DNA of 64,000 nucleotides. Origin: Ectocarpus siliculosus. Its lineage: Eukaryota; Sar; Phaeophyceae; Ectocarpales; Ectocarpaceae. Position numbers and translations under genes: made by a program. The notes under the pieces were generated by a model, which had not been told where the DNA came from, searched no databases, and saw nothing but the letters and a program-made list of their open reading frames with translations. The stretch covers positions 92,549 to 156,548 of the forward strand of contig FN648444.1 in assembly GCA_000310025.1 (NCBI GenBank), written 5' to 3'. Below are positions 13,229-23,078 of the stretch, one piece after another (the first letter of the stretch is position 1; each line of letters starts with the position of its first letter).

Positions 13229-16200
13229 TCAGGCAAACCGCCCTGCCATTTCTCGCTGGAGAGACAAGATGCGCTTGCCCCGCCCCCTCGCTATGCTCTC
13301 GATTCCACGGTGCTTGGCGAGGGCGTCGAACATGGCGTAGATCATGGAGTATTTGTTGCGCCTTCCGATGATCTTGCACTGCATGCAAAATGGCGGGTTG
13401 GGCGGAGAGTGAACCATAGGCCTCAGAAACGCGGGTATGTGAAAAGCTCTCTGAGGTGCATCTCGGCAGAAACGTGAAACGCGATGAGACAAAGCTGAAA
13501 GCTACGACAATAAACATACAGAGTGCCAAGACCCCAACAGTATGCTCTCGATCGTGGTTTGTTTTAAAAGCGCGAAATTAGCCATATTTTGGGCTTGGTC
13601 AAGACTGGAGGTCTGCAAACCAAACCCAGAACATATGACCGAACCGACAACGGCGTCCCTTCCAACGGTAGACTCCGGAAATGACGGAAACAGCACACAC
13701 ACACAACATCACATACCGCGCCATCCGTGATGCCCATGTTGTACAAGATGTCCCGCGACAGCTTGCCCGCTCTCATGCNNNNNNNNNNNNNNNNNNNNNN
13801 NNNNNNNNNNNNNNNNNNNNNNNNNNNNNNNNNNNNNNNNNNNNNNNNNNNNNNNNNNNNNNNNNNNNNNNNNNNNNNTGTCCCGCGACAGCTTGCCCGC
13901 TCTCATGCCAGACCCTGGTGGCCTCGACCAGATGTACACCTGCGACACCCCCACCGCCACCGCCCCCCCCCCCCAAAAGACATGGAACGTTTGGTACATG
14001 GTGTCATAAGCAGGCGTGAAAATGCATGGGTCAAGAGAGCGACGTTCGACCGCCCTCGTACACCTAACGTGTTTAGCACCAAGCCTTCTGGCATCTTCGA
14101 CACCGTGATCGACGGCAGAGAGCACCCCGACGTTACGCTTGGCAAGACGTGGTGGCGAACCATTGAGATGATTCCCGTTGTACCTTGCTTCCGTTGTGCT
14201 TCCCCACGAGGTCCTGGCACAGAGACGCCTGCTTATACCGTTCCACGTACACGAGGTTGTGCAGCAACTTCGCTTTTCTGTCGAGATCAACGAAAACGAC
14301 GATCACGCGAGAGAGCACGGTAAGACGGCAGGGCAAGAGCCAAGCAAATCAAAGGGTAGTATCGAGACAGGTTGGAGGAAGAAAATCAGCCACGAGTACT
14401 TCTTCCAACACCAAGAGGAAACAGGTGCTGGCCTGTGAATGCGGGAACGCGATCAAGCGGAAGGAAGGAACACCTCACTCACCGGCTGGCTTCGGTGATG
14501 GCCACGGCAGGGGTGTCTGCCTTGCCAATCGCGAATCCCCCGACACCGTGGAGGTTGCCCACGGTCACCAGGGCCCTGTACTGGATCTCCATGCCGCCTT
14601 TGACGGTCTGAGGAACGATGGTCAGGGTCGGTAAATAGGTTAGGTTACGAGATGATGGGAGAGATATACCAACCGTATCCATAATCCACGCTCTTCGTTC
14701 CATCACCAAACTACACCAGTTGCATCACACAGGAACGAACCCGCCTCAACAAGGGCAACGGACAACCGGCTGTTCGGTGTGACACGCTCGGAGTGCAACC
14801 GGAAAAGAATGGCGTTGCCGTGCGGTCAGGAAAACAATCGCGCTGGCTGGGATATTCGAACGCTGCGCGTCCATTGTCGGCCTTTGGTCGACCAACCAAG
14901 GCACCATTCAAAAAATAAGAAGCACGAGTTACCGAGCGAAATGAAACAAAGTGGACAGGACATCAAACCGGGCTGTAGTGGAGCAGATATCGCACGAGCT
15001 TCTTCGTGGACACTGTACCTTGGTCACTCGGTCAGTGTGGACCAAAATCTCGGCCCACTGTCCCTGCGCCATTTCCACTGTCTTCTTCTTCTTGGGAGGG
15101 GCAGGACCGTCAGTCTGCAACAAAAAAGGAATGGGCGGGCGATGCACTCGTCAACAAATAGGACCTCTGTGGCATGCTGAATATTGCCATCCGTGTCGGC
15201 GCCAGAGAGAAACAAGCCCTCGATGTGTTCTGCCAGCACACGATGATGTGAGTGAATGCGTCAGAAGTATGTATGTAGATGTAGATACGTCACCAGGAGC
15301 CCTTCTTATCCCCGAGGTCTAGTAAGCACATGGGTTAGAGAACAGCACAGCGTTGCGTTGCGAAAGCCGATCGTGACAACACCCAAGCAATCCATCGAAC
15401 CGCCTCAACGGTGCCACATTCAACACCATTCGCAGAGAGTGCTACTACACCACCCGTCACCGCACGGCGGTAGCACCGTAGCCAAACCAGTGGACAAAGA
15501 GCCAACAATAGCAACACGCAGCCTACACCAAGGTCGTGGACGAGCGCAAAACAATTCAGGTGATTCTTCTTGCGAAGGATGTTGGAAGCCAAATACGCAG
15601 TCGCCATCAAACAGGCCAGGCAAGGCTCGTCACACAGCCAATCCTGGCTCCTTGTTTGCTTACTTGTTCAGAGGTCTCAGGCTCGCCATAAATTGCGCGA
15701 ACTTTGTCCAGTAGATCCGTCTCGCTGCCACGATTCGGAGGCAGCACGAGATACAGCGATCGCACACGTTGGGGGGGCGAATTCAGCGAAAACTACAAAC
15801 GTCAGCGCGGACCATATATACAATGTATGGCACATACCCAAAGGTGACAGCACGACAACACCACGACCAGGTATTTGTCCCAATTGTCCTGTTCCAGTGG
15901 GGAGCTTGAAACAACCATAAAAAACGGTTGCAGCAATGATTACATATGCTAGGAACCAAAAATAATTGACTGTGCGTCTCCCTCAGGGCTGGTGATAACT
16001 GGTAGCATGCTGGCTGTTTTCAGCGACCTAACTGGGGGAAACACGAACTGCTGCCGTGCGTACCGTGAAGCTACCAAACAGGACAGGCTGTCTCCTCAAT
16101 CGTGGCAGCACCACATACACCGCGTTTTGCATCCGCTGCTATTTCATACTGCCCTTCGTGTTGAGTACGCGGGCTCGGCCAAGGTTTTCAAGTGGCCGGG

Positions 16201-17637
16201 GTCCGCGAGAACACTCACCCTGTCTCCTCCAGGTATTCCTCGAGTCTGTTCTCTCGCAGAGCCGTCAATCGACGAGTCGACTCCTCGAACTCTTTCGACG
16301 TTTCTTTGTCTAAGGCATCGAACTCCGTCCCCTTCACCGCTTCTTCGTAGCTTGTGCCGGACATGATCAAGTCCGCCTAGGCAGGTATTGAAATGAGGCA
16401 GGGATGCCGTGTTAGTTCCAGTACTGCCACTCCCCGGAAAGATTACGGCCGGCGAAGTAGTATTGAGTGTAGTGTAGGCACATTCCGCACCACCGCGCTG
16501 CATAGTCTACACAGCTAGGGTGCGGTGCGTGGTACTGTGATGACTCTGGTGACAGCACCTGGGCGTAGAACGCATGCAAGGGAAGCCACACTTGAACATC
16601 GCAAAATGCCAATGCCAGCACGATTGTCTCTGTCCGCGGCGTGCGAAAGGGTGGGTGACATGAGACACTTGAACTCAACCCTATTAACTCACCAAATCGA
16701 CAACGTCGGGTTTGTCCTTGTCCGTCATGGACACACTCCTCACGGAGGCGGGTTTCGATTCGTCAGCCGAGCCCGTGTCTCCTTCCTTACCCCCGTTGTC
16801 GACGTTGTGTGACTCTCCTCGCTTGTCCCCACGGTCGAGGAGCATCGTGCTGCTGTGCAAGGCCGCTGCTGCCTGGCGGTGGTGCTGCGTAGGTCTTGCG
16901 TGCAGGAGTGCCAACGAGCTGTGGGAGCGAGGGCATTGTCGCGGGGAAGGGCAAGGCGGGTAGAGGAGTCGTTGGTAACGACGTTCCTGCATGCATGGTT
17001 ATGCTCATGTTGCACTGCAGGTGGGGTCTATCACAAAAACAAACATGACGGGGCGTGTAAGGAGAAGGGATGTCACCCACACTCTGTTTCGACGCGGAAG
17101 ATTCCTCACACACACGCCCTAAACGCACGTGGGACAATACTGTACGTGAAAGTTCACAAGCCCTCGAAAGAGAAAAATGGCTCTACGATGGCATCGTCGA
17201 TCTGTGTATCATCTCTTCGACATCCGTGAGCACGTGAGCACCTTGTGTGGCAAGACGAACGGTCAGACTGGACCGCATCCTCGCTGTGTGGGGGGTGATA
17301 GCTTACGTCACTATCCGATCGTAGTCTTACACATGATCTTATCCCAAAACAGCAGGGCGCAGAATCACGTATTCTCCAGATAGGTAACTAGTTTCACTTG
17401 ACATGCATCGCCTGGACGCATGGTTTCCCCTGGCCCAGCAACGTGGGCTGCTTGAGCACGAACTCTGCAGCGTCACCGCACAACGACTCAAGAGCAAAAA
17501 GCAGTGCTGTAGTCGACATCGACACGAACTTGACTGAACTATTGAACTCACCAACAAGCGTCAGGCAGCCCCCCGCGGAGCTGACATGGTCTCTTTAGAA
17601 CTATGCGCAGTGCACGCGAAGAAGCGGCTAGCGCCAT
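13229..17637 (-). CDS. MRPS5: Mitochondrial ribosomal protein uS5m, copy A (9 exons)
   Basis: Exons in gene order: 17637-17552, 16918-16693, 16376-16219, 15724-15664, 15114-15019, 14607-14483, 14277-14184, 13939-13717 (interrupted by an assembly gap) and 13378-13229 with stop TGA. Removing the gap and its duplicated flank gives 1089 nt, 362 aa. The N-terminus (MALAASSRALRIVLKR) is a basic, Ser/Ala-rich mitochondrial presequence. The C-terminal half is a bacterial-type S5 fold: ILVHTDRVTKTVKGG, FAIGKADTPAVAI, KHNGSKVYIWSRPPGSGMRA, then CKIIGRRNKYSMIYAMFDAL. It should sit in the mitochondrial small ribosomal subunit near the decoding site. Compared with copy B it has a K4 rather than K6 run in exon 5, lacks two residues in exon 2 and has a diverged exon 1. 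Exons 6-9 look identical in protein. It is divergently paired with the NKAPD1-like gene. Confidence 0.9.
13749..13908. other. Assembly gap (100 N) flanked by the same 30 bases on both sides
   Basis: Bases 13779-13878 are N. The 30 bases before the gap (13749-13778) are repeated exactly after it (13879-13908). The interval lies in exon 8 of MRPS5 copy A, which spans 223 bases here. Subtracting 100 N and one 30-base copy leaves 93, exactly the length of exon 8 in copy B (26695-26787), which is uninterrupted. The gap is therefore an unmerged contig overlap with no missing sequence. Confidence 0.95.
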
Positions 17638-17860
17638 ATCGCCGGCAAATGTTGTGGCAGCAATGGCAGTGCACTCCACTCCCGCGTTTGCTCCACCATG
17701 CAGGAGGGGGGTTGTGACAGAAATTGCGCCGCATAAATCGGCGGAGTCCCTCTGTCGCCTCTTGTCTCTCCGCTCCCATAGCCCATTCTCCACAGCGGTC
17801 AACGTCCTGCCTACGCTGACTGTGACTAGTGAAGCTGGCGAGACCATGCCACGGGACGAT
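17638..17860. promoter_or_regulatory. Short divergent promoter region: MRPS5 copy A and NKAPD1-like gene
   Basis: Only 223 bases separate the two start codons, which suggests a bidirectional promoter. Homology to the other arm stops around the MRPS5 start, so the two MRPS5 copies have different upstream sequences. The + strand frame is open from 17603, so a longer N-terminus for the NKAPD1-like gene cannot be excluded. Confidence 0.45.
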
Positions 17861-18457
17861 ATGAGTAGGGGAGGAAGCGGCCGTGCAGGGGTCAACAAGA
17901 ACTTTCTTCTCAACACCGTCCACGGACTAAAATCGCACAACAAGCGCGAGGAGGAGGAGGACTGCTGGAGACAGCACGGCCTCGAGCAGAGGGCGCGAGA
18001 GCGCCTGCTGGCTCACGACGCCAACCGAAATCGACGAAATGTCCCGGCCGACGGAGGTGATACATCGGCGAGCCACGCCTCCGACGTTGATGCTCGCCGA
18101 TTCTGGGCAGAGCGGAAGGAAAGGACCATGACTGCCACAACGCCGGCCATCGACCCGAGCGCAGCAGCCGCCGCTACAGGAGGTTCATCGCCCTCGGTGG
18201 ATAGGAAGAGGCAACGAGAGGATAGTGAGGAAGGCACTGGGAGGGCGAATGGGAATCGTGGAGACAGGAGAAAGAAAGACGATAAGAAGAAGGGGAACAA
18301 GAAGAAAAAGAAGAAGAGGAAACGGGAGAGCCGAGATAGGGCCGGAAGCGACGATGAGCGAGGAGCTGTAGGCGTAGGGAACGCCGGGGGGGATGAGGAA
18401 GCTCGCAGAAGACACAAGCGATCGAAGAAGCGTGCACAGAAGAGGCGCAACAAATGA
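17861..18457 (+). CDS. NKAPD1-like lysine-rich nuclear protein (single exon)
   Basis: The 198-residue frame starts at MSRGGSGRAGVNKNF, chosen because similarity begins there; upstream Mets lie at 17846 and 17603. The first 50 residues (LLNTVHGLKSHNKREEEED, then CWRQHGLEQ) resemble the N-terminal block of animal NKAPD1 (C11orf57), which has a similar HNK, acidic run, Trp and LE spacing. FWAERKER follows. The C-terminal half is a basic, Lys/Arg-rich tail with a run of poly-Lys, as expected for a nuclear or nucleolar protein. The function of this family is poorly known. The gene sits in the single-copy centre of the inverted duplication. The resemblance is from memory and short. Confidence 0.55.
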   Translation: MSRGGSGRAGVNKNFLLNTVHGLKSHNKREEEEDCWRQHGLEQRARERLLAHDANRNRRNVPADGGDTSASHASDVDARRFWAERKERTMTATTPAIDPSAAAAATGGSSPSVDRKRQREDSEEGTGRANGNRGDRRKKDDKKKGNKKKKKKRKRESRDRAGSDDERGAVGVGNAGGDEEARRRHKRSKKRAQKRRNK

Positions 18458-19745
18458 CAGGTCGAGGCCCAACGCCGATTTGAGCAGGCCGCCTTGCCAG
18501 GAGAAGGTGTGCGCGATTGCTACCCCCCACATCAGTGCTATTCCGGGGTAGGTGACTTTGTGTCAACCCGCAGCAGTGTCGCCATCGTGAGGTGCGGCGG
18601 GATAAGGGGCGCTGGAGGGATGCTTGAGCTGGTGATGGCAGCTGGCGTCATGGCCTGCGCTACACGTAAAGGTGCGTACGTTCCGCTGTCACGGTAGGGC
18701 CAACAAGATGGGATTAGGCTACGAATTGTTCGTGTCATGAACGGCTCTCAGCGTCCCCCGACCATTATCATGCATGTTGCTGGAGAGGAAGAACGCAGAG
18801 CTTTCTAGCAAACTCTCACTCGACCCCGCAATGTCGCACTCGACCCCGCAATGTCGCACTAATGCATACATGGCTTGTTCGTTCTTGCAGTGTGTGGGAG
18901 CGTCGGACGCCGATGAAGCTGAAATCGTTCGAAGATAAGCCGTGCTGTTCAAGCAAACGTGTGCATGCGGCGCATGCGCGAAAGGGTCTTCGCGCGCACG
19001 CAGTTGCTGATTCGTCTCATAAGGGAGATGATGGGGGTCAGTCTGCCTGTCTTCTATATCGCTGGGCAAGTTTGACTGCCCATCCTGGTGGTGCACGAAG
19101 CAGCGGTTAAAGCGTGAAGTTAGCACGGCATGTATGCGTAGTGGTACTCGATAGAAGCTTAGCTGGAGTTTGCGGCGATGTTTTCTTCCTGCTGTAGCAG
19201 TTCGCATCTACGGGAATTTGTACGCGCCAGACCTCAAGTGGACCTCGTACAAGTACGAAGCCGGTTTGCTGGTCATTGGTTGAGCGATTGAATCTTGGTG
19301 CGGGGAGCACCTTCCAGTCAGAATATATGTTTGGGACAGGAAAATTTCACCCAGCGTTACCATCGCAAGAATAACGAGGCAGCCCTCTTGGCGTTGCCCG
19401 TGTTGTCTTGGAAACGCCGTGTGTTCTCTGATATGTGAACGAATGTTTGTGGCTAATAGTGTGTTGCGAAAGGCTGTTGAACAGCACCCCCGCCTTCCTT
19501 TGGGGGTTGAGGTCGTTTTGAACGAAGGGCCTGCTCAAGGTTGTCACCCACCGCGCACAAACCAGCAAAGGGCGCGCTCTTTCGTCGATTGCTGAAGGTG
19601 ACAGCGGAACGGTCGTTGGCCTCTTGCGTGCTCCTCACTTGACCATGACAGTCTTGACCAATTGCTAGTCTTGCGAATGAAGAACCATTTCCCGGGGGGC
19701 AAACCAAACCAATGTCGAAAATCACGGTAGTTACTCCTCGCATCG
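18458..19745. other. Single-copy spacer between two convergent genes
   Basis: I see no exon I can defend. The one notable element is a perfect 20-base tandem duplication near 18817-18860 containing CACTCGACCCCGCAATGTCG twice. The 3' UTRs of the NKAPD1-like and FAM185A-like genes should lie here. Confidence 0.5.
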
Positions 19746-22700
19746 CTACAACCCGGTGGCGGCCTCACGTGCTGCGAATTTTCGGGTGATGTTGTCCGCC
19801 CAACTTAGAGTCTCCACCACAACACAACCTCCTTCAGCAACCACGGAAAGCTTTGGGCGTACGCTGGTGGTCGCTGTGTTTCCCGGAAAGTATTGCCTAA
19901 GCGACTGGCCCCGAGCTCCAACCATGTCGATCTTGCCGCCCCCTGCGTCCGTAGAGCTCGTTGAGCCGTGTCTTGTCGCCCGCGAAGGCTCTACTTGTGC
20001 ACTGTAAATGCTGCCCACGGCTCTGCCTCTCTGCGTGTCTCCTTTAAACGTTGACGGAACCTTGACAACGTCTCCCGTGATTTCCACATCAGCATCCACT
20101 TGCTGGGACAACGACACGTTGATATCACCTCCGTTAGACCTGCGGCAAGGAGGCAACCCCAGTGATGGTTCTTGGTGCACTGCGGTAGCAACATGTCGTC
20201 ACGGGGTCTCAAAAGAACACTCAGCCTGAATTAGCATATTTCGAAAGGTCTCACAGGATCGCTTCTCCTGCAGCAAGAGTGTGATAGACGCATGTCTACT
20301 CGAACCAAGGGAGCACTGCTGGCATAAGCGCTGCGAATAAATCAAGTGGCTTGACCAGTTCCCGAAATGATTTGGTGTCGTCCAGGCATAGCAGGATACG
20401 ATGAACGATTGTGCTGCAGCAGAGACGTGGCAAACAAACCCGTATTGACCGTTCACGGGTTACGAAACGTGTGCACCATTCTAAGAGTGAAAACGTTTGC
20501 TTGCTGCTCATCGCTCAACTTCATATACACTCCTCAAGTAGTTCGGAAACATCGTGTTCGGTTCGATGCTACATACCAAGCAATACTTTGGCCCGAGATG
20601 ATATGCGACATTGCGCACTGTGGAAGGCCTGCTTGAATGCTTGTAACACCGGGGCAAAAAACGCAACAAAAACCGCGACCGAGGCTTTACCTGATGTGGC
20701 TGGCCGTCCCCTCTTCCAACACGTCCAAGTGTACGGTAGCGCCACCTTCACCTGGGGGTACAGCCAATGGACGCAAAAGTAACGAGACGCGGTCACGACA
20801 AGACGATCTCCAATACAGTGGCCAGGGAAACTCCGCGTTGACCTCCTTGGAGAACTCCGTCGACGGCCTTCGTTGTCCCCTGTTCGCGAAACTGCAATCA
20901 ATAATAGCGTGTGCTAGCACTTGCGGAACCTGCCTCATGGTATGTAAACACTCAGGTGTCTGTACGACCAAGAGCAACGGCTGCTCCTCCACCTAAAAAG
21001 TTACGAATCACACCTTACCTGCAGATACATGGGCGGTCCCACTGACGCTGGAAAGGTTGACACTGCCCGACGTGTCGGCGGTGTGCACTGCGATACGCCC
21101 GTGGCACGAAGACACCCCTACGTTCCCTGCTGAAGTGATGTGGGCGCCGGACGAGTACAACGCGCCCACGTTGACTGATGGATCGTCGTGGCCTGTCGTA
21201 TTAATTTTCACCTTAGCTCCATTGATGAGTCTTGCACGAACCTTCGGACAGACAACGACCGCGTCCATTCGGGGTCTTGAGCCGGCACATCGGGACGACG
21301 GCGATTGATAGGCAAGATTTGTGGAAGACAAGCTCTCCACGAAACTGGCTGTAGGCGGAGTAAGCACTGGACTCAGTAATCGACGAAACATAGCACAATT
21401 TGACTCACACGGACAGAGTGCCAACTGCGTATCCGCAAGGTGGCAACCGGAAAACAACCTCTCCGTGGACGAATATGCGATTGATTGCTGTGTCTCACAG
21501 GAACGGAACGATCAACAGTGTCGTGCAGTATGCGTGTATTCTCCGGGGGGTACGGAATCGCCTGTTGCAGATTTTCCAGACCACGAGGTAAGCAGCCAAA
21601 CTCCCTCGCCTGCAGCAGTTCATCGTTGTGGGGCTGCCGTACAACAATACCACCATACACCAACGAAAGCTGCGGAACGCAACACTCTTAAACAACTGTC
21701 TCATATCAAAGATGTGGTCCAGTTGCAGCACCAACCGTCCTTGCAGCCATCTGTGCGCAGCCGATGTCACTTTCAGACTTGGAGCTCTCAACAATACTTG
21801 CTACTCAAAAGCACTGAGTTCATTGCCCATACTCTTATTGGCAGTCCTGGTGATCGCCACAGAACAAGGTGAGAGAACCAAAGGCAATCACCATTCACTT
21901 CTCCGCGGATATCAAATCTTCATTGATGGCCGGCCAACTGCTGGGTGTCACTACAACTGTCGGTGGGTTGCATGAACAACTTGGAGGCGTTCAAGGTGAT
22001 CAAAGGTTGAACTCGAGCTGCTCACCCTACAGCAGCGTGCAGCGCGTTCGGGGTATTAGGCGATTTCAAACGCGCAGAGTGACACAGCTAACGTCGAAAC
22101 TAGAGTCCGCCACAACCTGCGTTTTGCTTCTGCTGCCGAACATGCCGCTCAACATTGTTCGGGTGGTGACTCACGTTCGATGTGGCGGTAATATCCACGT
22201 TCCCCTCTAGCTCGTCGACCTTGATATGCCCACGGCCTGTTGATAGCCGAATTGTCTCCCCGCGAACAATACCGACGTTGATGTCCCCCCTGTCGAGCCG
22301 GACTTTGCAGTCGCCCTTGATCTTCTTGGACACGGAAACGTTGCCGTGCGAGGCCAACAACTCCACAGAAAAAAGCTCAGGGACCACGGCCTCGATGAGA
22401 TACGTGTCTTCCACGCTCGGGTGCTCTTTATCATGGGCAAGCGTGACCTGGGCATGAGCCTCGTCCGCGTGTAACGAAAGGCCTGCAGCATCGAGGTTGC
22501 TTAGAACTTCCTTGGCCCCCGCTCCCGCCAAGCTGCGACCATCAGAACCAGCAGGGAGGCGCGAGACTTCAACGCTGCATGAGTCTATCCACTGTGTGGT
22601 GACCTTGATCACCGCTGCCGCCTTGGCCATGTCTATAACAAGACGCCCGCCCTGGCCAATCGGGATTGTTTGAGCATGACCTGAAGACGTGAAGCACGCA

Positions 22701-22798
22701 TGTAGTGCTCCAGGCAGCCTCGGCAACCTTGGCAGCCTCGTCAGCATGCCGTCGCCGCAGCGAGCGGCCAGTGCGCCGCGGGAGCAAGCGAATACCAT
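19746..22798 (-). CDS. FAM185A-like protein (DUF4097-type beta-repeat), exon set incomplete
   Basis: Firm exons in gene order: 22798-22175 (208 codons, donor AAC|GTGAGT), one ending at 21019 and beginning near 21240, 20751-20691, and 20139-19746 with the stop. The last three join in phase (1 then 2). One or more exons between 22174 and 21240 were not resolved. The sequence is a ladder of short beta-strand repeats (KKIKGDCKVRLDRGDINVGI, EGNVDITATSN, NVGVSSCHGRIAVHTADTSG, SNGGDINVSLSQQVDADVEI), the pattern of FAM185A and bacterial DUF4097 adhesin-like proteins. The proposed start (MVFACSRGALAARCGDGM) is Arg-rich and could be a mitochondrial presequence, but the frame is open to 23065 and other starts exist at 22948 and 23065. 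Biochemical function is unknown. It lies head to head with MRPS5 copy B. Confidence 0.75.
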
Positions 22799-23078
22799 GC
22801 CGTAGCGCACAGCAAATTTTCCGCGCGCTGAGAGGAGGGAAATAGAGAAAGCTGTCGAGATCACGCGCTTCGCGCAGAGGTGTACGCGTGCGTCGAGCGA
22901 CAGGAATTGAGAGCAGACAACAGCAATAGACAGCAGACACGTAGACATACCGTTTGAAACGCGGCGTAATGGGAGTCTATGCTCGCGGGCGGATGTTGGC
23001 TCGTGGGGACTGGTACTGACAGTCCCGCGCGAGGGAGTCCCCGCCTTCAAACCCAACATACACACGGTTTGCTTCGCG
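22799..23078. promoter_or_regulatory. Divergent promoter region: FAM185A-like gene and MRPS5 copy B
   Basis: About 280 bases separate the chosen starts. The layout mirrors the MRPS5 copy A side, but the partner gene and sequence differ. If a further-upstream start is used for the FAM185A-like gene (22948 or 23065), the region is shorter still. Confidence 0.4.

Larger units (their letters stand above)
159..17637. repeat. Left arm of a large inverted duplication
   Basis: Gene by gene, this arm is matched in inverted order by 23079-36821: NYN/LPAWM exons 1-2, MPP10, MRPS5. The window starts at or just beyond its outer edge. It is longer than the right arm because it keeps MPP10 exons 3-10. Similarity by eye ranges from weak (LPAWM exon) through roughly 85-97% (MPP10 parts) to nearly identical (MRPS5 introns and exons 3-9). 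Confidence 0.9.

Noticed and set aside
15771-15777. One extra G in MRPS5 copy A compared with copy B, apparently a frameshift
   Set aside because: The phase of exon 3 requires the acceptor to lie after GGCAG (before 15724 on the minus strand), so the homopolymer is in the intron and does not affect the protein.
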